A stretch of DNA of 64,000 bases, from NCBI RefSeq assembly GCF_027942865.1, contig NC_134510.1, positions 21,879,209 through 21,943,208 of the forward strand. Direction: 5' to 3'. Of this stretch, positions 36,501-48,300 are shown piece after piece. Under the pieces are notes generated by a model. It saw nothing but the letters and a program-made list of their open reading frames with translations. It made no database searches and was not told the DNA's origin. The position numbers were made by a program, and so were the translations under genes. The DNA is from Odontesthes bonariensis. Its lineage: Eukaryota; Chordata; Actinopteri; Atheriniformes; Atherinopsidae. The stretch's first letter is position 1, and every line of letters begins with the position of its first letter.

Positions 36501-39500
36501 TACTGAGACATGGCTGCAGGATCATGTCCCCGACTCCAGCGTCTCTCTGCCGGGCTTCCTGACTGTACGAGCAGATCGAGATTTAAAGAGTAGCAGGAAA
36601 AGGAAAGGGGGTGGATTGGCAGTGCTTGTCAACAACAGATGGTGTCACCCAGGACATGTTACTGTGAAGAGTCGTCTCTGCAGTCCTGACATTGAACTAT
36701 TGGCAGTAAGTTTTTGTCCATATTATTTGCCAAGAGAGTTCACCAGTGTTGTTTTGGTGGCTGTTTACATTCCACCCTCAGCTGTTGCCGACACTGCATG
36801 TGATGTCATCAGTTCCGTTGTTGCTAAGATACAGACACAACACCCCAATTCTTTTGTGGCAATATCTGGTGATTTTAATCATGCCTCACTCTCTGCTACA
36901 CTGCCAACTTTTCAACAGTTTGTCAGCTGCTCTACCAGAGAAAACAAGACATTGGATTTGTTTTACACAAATGTCAAGGATTCATACATTTCCAAATCAA
37001 GACCTCCCCTGGGAGAATCAGATCACAACCTTGTTTTTCTCTGTTCAGCATATAAACCCCTTGTCCAGAGACTACCTGTCACAAAAAGGACTATTAGAAA
37101 GTGGTCACAGGAAGCTGAAGAAGCCTTACAGGGTTGTTTTGATGCAACCGATTGGATTTCTCTTTGTAAGCCACATGGAGAGGACATTAATGCCATGACT
37201 GAGTGTGTGACTGACTATATAAACTTCTGTGTGGACTACACCATCCCCACCAGAACAGTGAGATGCTTCCCTAATAACAAACCCTGGATCACCAGTGAGC
37301 TAAAGGAACTATTAAACAAGAAAAAAAGAGCCGTTAGGGAGCGAGACAGGGAGTTACTGAGGAGTATACAGAAGCAGCTCAAAGTCAAGATCAGAGAGAG
37401 CAAGGAGGTGTATAGAAAGAAGCTTGAGAGTAAACTGCAGAGGAACAATATCAGAGATGTGTGGTCAGGAATGAAGAAGATCACAGGCCTCAAGCAGAGG
37501 GAGGATCGGATGGATGGAAGTCTGGACAGAGCAAATGAGCTGAACACATTCTTCAACAGGTTCAGTTCAGGAACAAGCTCACCATCCTCCCCTCCTGTTC
37601 CCAGCCAAAGAGACATCCCACCCTCCTCTGACCCACAGCTTTCCTGTAACATCTCCATCTCCACCTCAGTCATGGATTCTTCTGCTTCCACTAGTTTGTC
37701 TTCAACCCAATCAGGAGATGCTGCTGTCCCCTTTGCCTCCCCCTCCCACTTTTCTGTTTCTAGAAGTCAGGTGAAGAGGCAGTTGGAGAGACTGAACCGG
37801 AACAAGGCTGCAGGTCCAGATGGTGTCAGCCCCCGAGTCCTGAAGGCCTGTGCAGAGCAGCTCTGTGGGATTCTGCAACACCTTTTCAACCTTAGCTTGA
37901 CCCAAGAGAAGGTACCACTGTTGTGGAAGACATCCTGTCTGGTTCTGGTACCAAAGAAAACTCATCCTTCAGACATCAATGACTACAGACCTGTTGCCCT
38001 GACATCCCACATCATGAAGGTCCTGGAGAGACTCCTGTTGACCCACCTGTGTAAGCAAACCAGCACATATCAGGACCCCCTGCAGTTTGCTTATCGCCAT
38101 GGAGTTGGAGTTGAAGACGCTATCATAAACCTGCTTCAACAAACCCACTGTCATCTGGACAAAGCAGGCAGCACTGTGAGGATCATGTTCTTTGATTTCT
38201 CCAGTGCATTTAACACAATCCAGCCTGATCTGCTTCGTCTGAAACTCCAGAAGACTCAGGTGGAGGCCTCAACAATTACCTGGATTAATGACTACCTGAC
38301 AAACAGACCACAGTTTGTCAGACTGAAGAATTGTGTGTCTAACCAGGTGATCAGCAGCATAGGAGCACCACAGGGGACTGTACTCTCACCATTCCTTTTC
38401 ACTCTGTACACTTCAGACTTCCAGTACAAGTCAGGCTCCTGTCATCTACAGAAATATTCAGATGACTCTGCAGTGGTCGGGTGTATCAGAGATGGACAAG
38501 AAGCTGAGTACAGAGAGCTGGTGGACCGCTTTGTGGCATGGTGTGGGAACAATCATCTCATCTTGAATGTTAACAAACAAAGGAGATGATTGTAGATTTC
38601 AGGAGAAACAGGGTCAGATCAAACCCTGTTTCCATCATGGGAGAAGAAGTGGAGGTGGTTGAGGAATATAAATACCTTGGTGTTCATGTGGACAACAGAC
38701 TGGACTGGAGACACAACAGTGAAGCAATCTACAAGAAAGGACAGAGCAGACTGTACTTCTTGAGGAAGCTAAGGTCCTTCAAGGTTTGCAACAAGATGTT
38801 GCAGATCTTCTACAAGTCTGTTGTTGAGAGCGTCATTTCCTCTTGCGTCATCTGTTGGGGCAGCAGCATCAGAACCAGGGACCTAAAAAGACTCAACAAC
38901 CTGATAAAGAAGGCTGGTTCTGTTCTGGGGACGACTGTGGAACCTCTGGAGACAATAATGCAAAGAAGGATTTTGCATAAAATCAAGAGAATTATGGACA
39001 ACCCTGAACATCCTCTCCATGAGACTGTTATCGGAAAACAGAGTCTCTTCAGTCAAAGGCTTCTTCAGTTTGGATGCAAAACGGACCGCTACAGGAAATC
39101 TTTCCTGCCCACAGCCATCAGCATCTATAATAACTCCTTGATTTAATTGAGTTACATCAACATTTAATTTCCCTCTGGGATAAATAAAGTATTTTTGAAT
39201 TGAATTGAATTGAATTGAAACAAAGTCTCTCTCTGGCAGTTATGCTCCAAAAACCAATATTTCTTCCTACAAATTGTAGATTTTGACTTTTTGCCAGTAA
39301 AAAAAACTCCCATGCCCTTAAAATTGCTCAAGATATTACGCTGCTTCTTCTTCCGCATTCAGTGAACGGGGGATCTATGAATATGCTCATCAGGCCCTGC
39401 TTCCCCTTGTCTCTGCTAAGCAATGACCAATTCCAAAACTGGTGTTATTCAGACATACTTTTATATATCCCTTGTGTCCTGACTGTACGTTTGATAAAGC

Positions 39501-42500
39501 TTAGTTAAAGAAAAATAAAAAATTCAGGCCCACACCTTCGAACCATAGTGCAATTTTCAACAAAAGCCAAATCCTAATAAGTAGTTTGATTTGATTTCCT
39601 CTCTAGTTGATTTATGACTTCTAGATTGATGCTGCAAGCTCTATAGCTGATGATAATGTCTAATTAGTTTCTCGTGTCAAGGTAATGAATGAACAAATAA
39701 TTTTAGACGTAGTCAGAAAAAGTCTCTTAACCCAGTGGTTTATATCTTTTTACTGTTACCAAGAGCTCTTCTCCAGGCTGATGTCATCCTTCTGCTCGGA
39801 GCCAGACTAAATTGGATCCTGCATTTTGGTATGCCACCCAGATTCAACCCTCATGTTAAGATCATCCAGGTGTGTAAACGGCTGCCAGGTTTTCTGGGAT
39901 TTGTTACATACAAATCCCAGAAAACAGTAGGCGCTACCTTTCAGATTCAAAATACAATTGTGCGCTTTGTCATGAAAATGAAATTGAATTAGAACTTTTC
40001 CTATTAACTTAGATTAAATGAAAGAATACTTTATTCATCCCAAAGGGTAATTATTTTTGTTGCAGTATATCCGTCACCCTTTTATAAGCTATGAAAGAAA
40101 AGTTTTTAGCCACTTTTTCCTGCACTTTAATTTGCTGGTTCTGCAAATGCTGTATCGTGACAACATAAAATAAATAAATTATGCTCCTCTTGCAGGTCGA
40201 CCTCTGTGCTGAGGAGATGGGTAACAATGTGAGGCCAGCTGTTGCTCTCCTGGGTGACATCAGCGCTATTGTCACTCAGGTGATGAGATTGCGATTTGTG
40301 TAAAGACGCACTATTCCCGAACAGCTCCACACACAGTGTTTGTTGTTTTTTTAAAAATCGTTTTTCTTCTCTTCTTCAGCTCCTGACGTGTGTCCGCAAA
40401 GACGGCTGGAAATATCCTTATGATGCTGTGTGGTGGAGCACGCTGAAGAGCAAGATGGCTGCCAACGAAAAAATATCCAAGGTTGGTTTGACTCACTAGC
40501 TGTTACGAGAAGTATCTTAAATCATGTCGGATACAATATTGCAAGATTGTCTCTTGTTTTTGTCCTCCAGTCACTCGCTCTTCAGGCAACGTTGCCCATG
40601 AACTACTACACAGTGTTCCATCACATGTCCCAGCTGCTGCCACGTGACTGCATCATTGTCAGCGAGGGCGCGAACACCATGGACATCGGACGCACCATGC
40701 TGAATAACCACCTACCTCGACACAGGCAAGGCTCAATGAAGGGGAGCGGATGAGCACGATGGAGTTTTTCTTTGGACCTCCCGTTTGGTTGGGATGTTTG
40801 CAGATGTATTCAAGTGTCTGACAATTATCTGTAAATTTGCTAATTATTTCTTGGCAAGGCTTTGTGTGCTTGGGTGGTACTAGTGTGACAAATAGGGAAC
40901 GAAACGCTGAACTGAAGTAGTTGAATACTAATTCCAAAGCAGTTAGAAAAGAATCAAAAAAAGAAACGCCTAGATACCTTTTCTTTGCAAACAGTTTATG
41001 GCCAACAAATAATCATTTTTGAGACACGAAGACACAGCTGACATCTTTGTATATTTGACTGGAGAAGGTCAAATGTGTGCCTCATTTTAGAAGAATGTTG
41101 TCACACCAATTCTGATTCTGTGCAGGCTGGACGCGGGCACCTTTGGAACGATGGGAGTGGGCCTTGGGTTTGCTATAGCGGCAGCTGCTGTGGAGAAGAG
41201 CAGGAACAAAGGCCGAAGAGTTGTGTGTGTTGAAGGAGACAGCGCCTTTGGATTTTCTGGCATGGAGGTTGAGACCATGTGCAGGTTAGTTCCATTCTAA
41301 TCATTAAATCCTGTTAAGCACTTTGTTATGCACATTTCACAGTTTTTTCTTTTCTTTTCTTTTCTTTTTTTTGTCTTTTTATCAGGTATAATTTACCTGT
41401 GGTCATTGTTGTGGTCAATAATAATGGGATATACAGTGGAGTAAGTCCTGAGACGTGGAAAGAAATGACAAAAATGGGAGATCTGACCTCTATGTGAGTC
41501 GCTGCGCAGCACATTCACTGTGGTGGTTGCATTCATGCATGTTATAAGCTGTGGCATAATGAAAGCATGTTCCCTTGTAGCGTCCCTCCTGTGTCCCTCC
41601 TACCTGAGGCCCGCTACGATGAGGTCATGGCGGCCTTCGGAGGTCGAGGGTTGCTGGTGAGAACGGTGGAGGAGCTGCGCAGTGCCTTAGAGCTCAGCCT
41701 GAGCGACTGGGAGAGGCCAAGTCTGCTCAACGTGCTCATTGACCCTTCATCAGACAGAAAACAGCAGGTACCTACAACCTTTAAAACAGCACTTAGAGGC
41801 ACCTCAGGGATGTATCAGTCAAAATGAAGGAGTCCCCTTGAGTTTGGATTTTCAGGGCTGCTCATCTTAGTGGCTTCTTTTAGGACGTCACTGATTCAGT
41901 GACGCTTCCTATTTCTACAGAGAACTTTTAAAATCCAAAAATAACAAAATTACATATATGACTCATCAAATAGGTTAATGTCCCAATAAACGCTACAAAG
42001 ATCATCTAAAAGTCAATTTAGCCAATAGACGGCGTATAAAAGATGATATTTGTGCTTTAATTTTTATTACATTTTTAATCTTTATTTTGTTTTCATCTTG
42101 TGTTATTTTTACGAGGAGAAAGTCCATTTATGTCACGTGGTAATTATTATTATTATTGTTTTACATCAACTGTAGCAATAATTTATCTATTGAGCCGTGT
42201 ACGCGTTTCTGTATTTATTTTAGATTCTCTCAGTTTCAGCCCTCCATATTCTTCGTAGTCCGCTCACCTAGATCACCTTTAGTTAAATCAGCTATTCGTC
42301 CGAACAAGTGTTTACAGCAGTGGTTGGAAATTGAACAAGTCACCCCTCTTTTGTAACACCTTGAACAAGCATTTACTTCACTTCCTGGCATGCACAGCCA
42401 AGCTCTACCTTGTGGTCAGGCGCAGGTGCTACAGCTCTCTTCATACCCAGAGCAACATCCATGGCTGAATCCAGATCATGCCGGTGTAATACTTCCCAAA

Positions 42501-43573
42501 TCCACGACATGTGGACATTTTTAGCTGCCTTTCAAAAAGTGAGAGTTGATTATGCATAACAAGTGATGTCTTCTGGGTTCACCTCAAACATTTTTTTTTT
42601 TTATCCATTTCCTGTCCAGTGTCCCTGCAGATTTGATTTGAGAAAACATTTGTTCAGTCACACATTAAAACCACAGGCTGAATGTTGTGTTGGTTTCTCC
42701 TGCATCTGTAACAGCTTTAAGCCATACGGGCACGGACAGGGGCACTCTGGGATGTCCTGAGTGTGTGGACCACGGACATTGCAGTAAAACCTTGGGGTCG
42801 TTGTGGGTCATGTTTAATCCAGCGCATCCCGCAGATTCTCCATCAAAAAGGAATTCATTGGGAGGTTGGGGCAAGGCCTTGTTTTGGCTAAACTGTGTTC
42901 ATTGTATTACCAAAGGTGCAAATAATACCACGTACTCTCTTGTTGTTTTTTCACTGGAAGAAGATGAGTGAGTGACACAGTCAGAGCAGCAAAGCCAGCT
43001 GTGATTTAAAGCAACGGTCATTCAGTTTGAAAGTGGCGTGGAGTATCAAAAACTTGACTCTCTTCTCAATCTCCCAGCACAATGCGACTGACGCGCCGTA
43101 CTTAATATTAATCCATACAGTCCAGGTGCACTGTACAACTGCTGTATCCCATTCACAATCCCTCCAACTCACACCAACCTGACCTTTCTATTTCAAGGGT
43201 CCCATAATTAGAAAGCGTAGCCCTCTTTGTTTATGTTGAATGTATCCACGCAACCCTTTTGCAGACATGATTTGAAGGTTGTATGGAGCTCGGAATCCAT
43301 GGTCCTGAGCTCCGTGGCTGCTCACATGGTGGCCACAAGGAAGACTACACCTTGTTTGGGGTGTGCTGTCACTATTTAAATTTATTCTGTCAGACCTAAA
43401 GTTGAGTTTTAGTGAGGAAGAACCCTTTTATGAGTCACTGGATGACAAATTTTATGTTGGTTGGATGGATTCCAAAGTAGTCTATGCGACAAAAGGCTAA
43501 ATTGCCCTTTAATGTGATGCTAATCTGTCTGTTTTTACAGGAGTTTCCTTGGCTGACACGCTCCAACCTCTAG
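33505..43573 (+). CDS. hacl1: 2-hydroxyacyl-CoA lyase 1, peroxisomal
   Basis: Seventeen exons give 568 codons plus stop (human 578): 33505-33555, 33761-33865, 33960-34000, 34079-34159, 34245-34317, 34392-34469, 34601-34695, 34797-34909, 35048-35183, 39764-39869, 40196-40279, 40380-40481, 40571-40725, 41126-41284, 41386-41493, 41581-41767, 43541-43573. The enzyme cleaves 2-hydroxy fatty acyl-CoAs (alpha-oxidation of phytanic acid and 2-hydroxy fatty acids) into formyl-CoA and an aldehyde, using thiamine diphosphate and Mg. Visible motifs: RNEQAACYAA with the cofactor-activating Glu at residue 50, and the ThDP/Mg motif GDSAFGF (444) to NNN (471-473). The C-terminus is SNL, a PTS1-like signal. 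Intron 13 has a GC donor at 40726; all others are GT-AG. Intron 9 holds a LINE. Start context is GTCATGG; the N-terminus is about ten residues shorter than human. Confidence 0.95.
35415..35650 (-). repeat. Probable decayed LINE 3' end, reverse orientation
   Basis: A run of AAGGTTCAAGG-type units, then TTTTATCTGCCATTTGTGCAT...ACAGTCCAAACACATTGGAATTC, resembles the reversed 3' end of common fish non-LTR elements that begin with short tandem repeats. Recognition is from memory; age and family are uncertain. Confidence 0.4.
36214..38589 (+). pseudogene. LINE endonuclease and reverse transcriptase, frameshifted
   Basis: The most family-like start is the MMHNHSN at 36214, although the frame is open from 36130. 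In order: a basic N-terminal segment ([19 protein letters not shown]), an apurinic-type endonuclease ([24 protein letters not shown], about 36.4-37.1 kb), then a linker and reverse transcriptase ([34 protein letters not shown] and the catalytic YSDD at 38455-38466). The frame ends at TGA 38587-38589, and the same protein continues one frame over from 38586. The likely cause is loss of one A in the run before AAGGAG. It is otherwise free of stops, which suggests a young insertion. Confidence 0.85.
38586..39146 (+). pseudogene. LINE ORF C-terminal part in shifted frame
   Basis: A 186-codon frame beginning MIVDFRRN. It continues the reverse transcriptase thumb region ([15 protein letters not shown]) and the C-terminal segment with [10 protein letters not shown]. 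It starts at an ATG overlapping the TGA of the upstream frame (ATGA). In related elements this stretch is continuous with the reverse transcriptase, so this is the downstream half of one broken ORF rather than a separate gene. Confidence 0.8.
40020..40062 (-). repeat. Short relic of a LINE 3' end, reverse orientation
   Basis: ATACTTTATTCATCCCAAAGGGTAAT is close to the reversed 3' terminus of L2-type fish LINEs (compare the forward GGGATAAATAAAGTAT end at about 39177). Only the last few dozen bases remain. Confidence 0.45.
41768..43540. other. hacl1 intron 16, no feature recognised
   Basis: A 1.8-kb intron before the 33-base terminal coding exon. AT-rich with a T12 run near 42591. No coding or repeat family is recognised. 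Confidence 0.5.
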
Positions 43574-43880
43574 ACATGAATCTCCATCCAGAGCAGCTGT
43601 GAGGTTTTTTCCTTGGGAAACTGGGAAACATGAAGCTTTTTTCTTTTTGTTGTTGTGATTGTTTCTATGAAATAACCTAATCTTTCATGATTGCTACTAC
43701 ACTGTAGTAAATAACCGTATCATGCCACAGCAAAATATTCTTAATGCTATTATCTAGTGCTATTTTTTTATGTTGAATCATACATTTCTTTCTACTAAAA
43801 AGGGCTGTACCTATGAGTGTCTAGATTGTCATTATTTAGATGAATTGATCAATAAAATGTCATTTTAAAAAAAACTAATA
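43574..43880 (+). other. hacl1 3' UTR with poly(A) signal
   Basis: Follows the hacl1 stop codon. A canonical AATAAA at 43851-43856 is followed by an A-rich stretch and then T-rich DNA, so the transcript likely ends near 43,875. Confidence 0.6.
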
Positions 43881-44470
43881 CAATTCACTGCTTTTTGTCC
43901 AAACAGACCAAAGAAAGAAAAGAAAAAAAAGCTCTCTAACCAGAATACAAAAGATTCAAATAAAGAATAATAAAAATGATTGTATTCGATAACCTGGAAC
44001 CAAAGACTAGACTTTGCTTGACCGTTTTCCTCATATATTCATAAATTTGCATCCACTACTTTCACAGCTTGTATTGGGAGTCTAATAAAGTGCTTTTGGG
44101 TCATTCTGCTTTCATCTGTTGAATGTTTAGTCCACATATAGGAAATATAAAGGAGGGAAATATTAGAGCCCCAGGGGTGTTTTTTAATTTTTTTTTTTAT
44201 GTAGCTTTATATTTGTTTCAGGAGTAGATTTTGAAAGCTTACAGAAAGTTACTTGTTTTTTGGCCACTTTTGGGTGCCTGTATGTACATATCTGTCCCCA
44301 TAAGCAGTATGATCGATACACTTATAAGCAGCCTTTTGACCGCCTAAACTAGCTCAGTCTGACACACAAGTCAGTTTATCGACCAAAGTTGATGAATATT
44401 TTCCCAATGGCTCTTTTGATTTCTTCATTATATTGATCCAGGAAATTGGTTGAAAATTGTTTCAATTGAC

Positions 44471-44664
44471 GCGGTGCTGTTTAGCTCAGTGGGATGAGCG
44501 AGCAGCCCATGTACGGAGGCTCTTTGCCCCTTGGCAGCTGTCCTGGGATTGATTCTGTCCCGTAGCCCTTTGCTGGATGTCACTCTTCCACTCTCTCTGC
44601 CCTGTTTCCTGTCATGCTACTTTCAAATAAAGGCCGCTAGAGCCAACAAAACCTTAAAAAAAAG
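44471..44664 (+). repeat. tRNA-derived SINE
   Basis: The 5' part resembles a tRNA, with an A box at 44482-44492 (TAGCTCAGTGG) and a decayed B box at 44545-44555 (GGGATTGATTC). A pyrimidine-rich body (CACTCTTCCACTCTCTCTGC) follows, then CAAATAAAGGC and an A-rich tail. This layout matches the AFC-like SINEs of perch-like fish (from memory), one reason to place the organism among percomorphs. Confidence 0.75.
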
Positions 44665-45347
44665 AAAATTGATTGAACTTCCACATAATATCTTCATATG
44701 TTTTAGTATTATTAGTTTAATCTCTGCCTTTAAAATCTACTAAACTAATAGAAACACCTTTCTTTGCAGTGCAACTGATGTGTGAGTCTATCACCTTATT
44801 TTTTATTTATTTTATTTTTTTTAAACAGCTCCCATATTCACCAAAGAACCTATTTTGAAATGCTGCCACTTGATTTGGTGGAACGTGTGCAGTGAAAATG
44901 GCCTAAACTGAACGGATGCCACAGTGCATGGTGAAATGGTCATCAATAGAGAGGACTCCGTGTTGTAGGAGGATGCACAAATGCTCTTTAGTACCTTCAT
45001 ACAGAATCCTTTCGGCTGCGAGGCAAACTGTGAGTTTGTCTCTAGTAAGTCTCCCAAGAGAAGTGGAAACAACAATAACACCCCCTACAGTAGTAGAGAT
45101 CTAATATTGGCACCAGAGGCAGCTGGCGGGCTGTCTCCTGTAATTTTAGCGCACACTGATGCGGAGGAAAGATTTAATGGGCATTGGTCAGCGTACCCTC
45201 TTGTGAGGGCGTAAGGGAGACCGATAGAGCGAGCAGTGAGAGAGGGGAGCAGAGGGAGAGGACGGTGAGGAGAGAAGGAGAGGAAGAAGGCAGTGTGTGA
45301 AGGCTGCTGTGGCTCGGACATAAAGTCAGGCAACTATCTGTGGCAGC
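44665..45347 (+). promoter_or_regulatory. colq upstream region and 5' UTR
   Basis: Intergenic DNA leading to the colq start at 45348. The last 120 bases are purine-rich (GAGAGGGGAGCAGAGGGAGAGGA...), possibly bound by GAGA or ETS-type factors. No TATA box is placed. Confidence 0.35.
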
Positions 45348-48300
45348 ATGACTCTTCTAACACTTGGACTATATCTGCCATTGTGGCTTTCCTATGGCCT
45401 GGCTCAATCTTCACTTCTGGACAGCTTCATTTCATTCCCAGCAGGTAGGAGCGTTCGATATATCTGAGCCTGCATGTCTGTGTGCATGTGTGAGCTGTCA
45501 GTGTATGCATGCACAGGTGTAAAAGCACACACTCTAAATTCCTCGTTTTGAGATTCACGTTGAGCCCAACTTAACCGAGTATACTTGTTTTTATTTTCTT
45601 GTTTCCCATGAGGTCGACTGGAAATGCCTCTATAAATAGCAAGAGCAGCTTCAGAGCTTCAGTGAGGGGCGCTTCATATCTGTGACCAGCTCTAGGAATC
45701 CTGCTGGAAGCGTGTCATGATTTGATAGTTTGCACCTGTTTCGCTGTTGCTTGGGCTTCTCGAGCATCTTGTAACCTCTTTGATTTATCCCATTTTTACT
45801 GTATGTGTGGGGTTTGTTGGCGTTTTGACAGATGTTCCTCAGTTGCAGATACACGTCGGTGCGAGATGAAGCATTTCTTTACTCATGTTCATGAGGATGA
45901 TTCCGTTTCACTGGTGCAGAAGTTAAAACAACACATAAACATGACACGCACCGACTGTCCTCTCCCAACTTTGACACGTGATGTAATTTGTGACTGCTTG
46001 CACAGCTCCCAGATCCCAGGAGCAGCAGAAGAGCTTCAGCCCATGCTGTTTGCTGAGTCCTCCGCCACCCCCGCTGTTTCCTCCACCCCCTTCACTTTGG
46101 CGCCGCCACACACTTGTGAGTCAAAGTCATGTGACTTTCTATTGTGGAATATCCGACTGTTGATATGTCCTTGAGTTAGATCCATATGGCCCGTCGCTCA
46201 GTCTTTTGACCGCTGAGCGAGCTTCTTGGGTAAACACTGATGGTGGAACATGCTCTTCGGGATGAATGAGTTTGCAGGTTGTAATATAAAGTCAATAGAA
46301 ACATGAACCTCTGACACACTTTGGTAAGCCGCCTGAAGTAGGGTACTCATTTCTCAGACTTTTCCCCTCAGATTGAATTGGTCACATCTATAAAAATATA
46401 TATATATTTGTAGTTTATTAGCATTTTTGTTTCACAGGATGAAGACAGTTCACATCGTGACAGTGGATCTAAGTTGGACCATGAGGAAAAAGGTTCTGCC
46501 TGTGTCCAGGCCCCTCCTGGGCCTGCTGGTCCCCCTGGACCTCAGGTAGCGCACCGGACACCTCTCAAACATCATGGTTATCAGAGCAATAAGACTGAAC
46601 TGTAGATCTGGGACTTTGTCATTAGATTCTTCCGAGGCATCCACTTCAGTTTGACGCAGATCAGATTGAATATCAGTATGGCTTCATCAGAAACCGTTTC
46701 AAACTCCATAGCTTCAAGGTGTTGAGCATTGGTACTCCCGCAACATATTAACCCCATCCCCGCTCCAACTCGATAGTTCCTGCAGAGGAAGAGATGGGGA
46801 TTTCTCTGACCCACGCAGCACAGCAACTCATTAACGCTCTACATTTAGCTGTGACACAAATAGCCTTTTTCCACTGCCTGCCAGTGTGCCACACATCATT
46901 CTCAGAAACTGTCCGAAGGGCTGTCTGCTTGGAAAGGCATACTGTGTCGCGTAAATTCCAGGGATTACCAACACACACTCGTGTCCCTGTGTTTGTGTTT
47001 TCCAGTGATGAAAGATATAGACATTTTGGTTCAATAGGTTCTCGTAGTCCGACGTCCTCTGCTCTAAGCCCAGCGTTTCAGAGGTGAAATGCAGAATCAC
47101 CAAATGACCGTTGAAGCTTTTGTCGTAGTTGTACATTTCCGACAGTTACAGCACCAACGGGACTGCAGCAGCATTTCAGTCTATCAAAAGAGACCCACAA
47201 GGCACTTTTTAAATCAATAGGGACCAGTCAGCCTTTTGCTGATTTAAAATGCAGCCGTGCTCTTTCAGAAGCAGACATGAGTTTGTGGTGAGATGTTGTG
47301 GACAATAAAACTGATTTAGATAGCGATCTGTATGATTTATGAACAAGTGTTGTTTTTATGTCCATAAGGGCCCACCTGGATTACCTGGGATAAGGGGGGC
47401 TAAAGGAGAGAAGGTAGGCAGTTTATTTAGTGTGCTTGCATTTGATTTTATAATCTACTCATTATCTTTTATAAACTCAGGTTTAATTGACCTGTTGCAC
47501 ATGACTGAAAAATGCTTTCGGGAAGTGCAGTAAGTGACTGGTGTCCTTGTCCCCTCCTTCGCATCCTGTTGTCAGGGAGAAATCGGAAGACCTGGGCAAA
47601 AGGTGAGAGTCTCCATTAATCACTCCATATTCTTTGCTACTGTAAGTGGATTTACTGAAAAATGAGATACAAAGCCTCCTCCTGCTCACTGGCTATAAGT
47701 CAGAGCGCTGCCAGCGCCAGGGTGTGTACATCAAGAAATTGTGTGCAGGTACAACCTTGACAGGAGACAGGACAGTCACACAGGCAGGATGCAAGGGATG
47801 CAGGCAGGGCTGCTGAGACAGGCTGTTTTTTTATGGCAAAGGGATTCAATATGCTGTTGGTCCCCTCTAGTATGGTAGGGAACCATATTGCCTCCCTATT
47901 GACATTCAGCATCGGGCTTCCCTGTCAGATGGACCTCCCTTCTGTTTGAACAGGAGGAAGATGCACACAGCTTTACTGAGAGATCAGGGCACAGTTTTTT
48001 ATGAGGCAGAGGAGGAGAGACCTCCCGAATTATCTGTTGCTGTGGTAGAGCAGTAAAGGCAGCCTCCTTACTGAGCAGGTTTCCAGCACTGCAGTGCAAT
48101 TTAGCTTAGTGCTTCAGCCAGATCATTAATCATTTTATTCCCAACAAGCACAGACTCCTGTTCTATATACAGCTCGTCATTTAATTAAAGGGAGCAAAGT
48201 GACAGGGCTCGTTAAAGCCATTCTCTCCCCTGCATGTACAGCAGCGACTGATAGATGCTGTCGCGGGCTGGCCGTCAGCTAATACTGCGTTTGGATTCCT

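Larger units (their letters stand above)
36028..39220 (+). mobile_element. Near-full-length L2/CR1-group LINE in hacl1 intron 9
   Basis: The element runs in the same direction as hacl1. It has a 5' leader of about 0.2 kb, an endonuclease-reverse transcriptase frame, a short 3' UTR ending GGGATAAATAAAG, and a terminal tandem repeat of TTGAA units (39195-39219) in place of poly(A). Such short tandem-repeat tails are typical of the L2/CR1/Rex1 (Jockey) group. The 5' boundary is approximate, placed at a CAAGGGTGGCAGCACG-like start. No target-site duplication was found. Confidence 0.8.

Noticed and set aside
37236-37691. 151-codon minus-strand frame
   Set aside because: Shadow of the LINE endonuclease/reverse transcriptase frame on the opposite strand.
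44471-44560. Functional tRNA gene
   Set aside because: The A box is good but the B box is decayed, no cloverleaf acceptor stem closes, and a SINE body and A-rich tail follow.
45722-46174. 150-codon frame overlapping colq exon 2
   Set aside because: It reads the exon in the wrong frame; the spliced frame gives the expected proline-rich domain with the CC pair.
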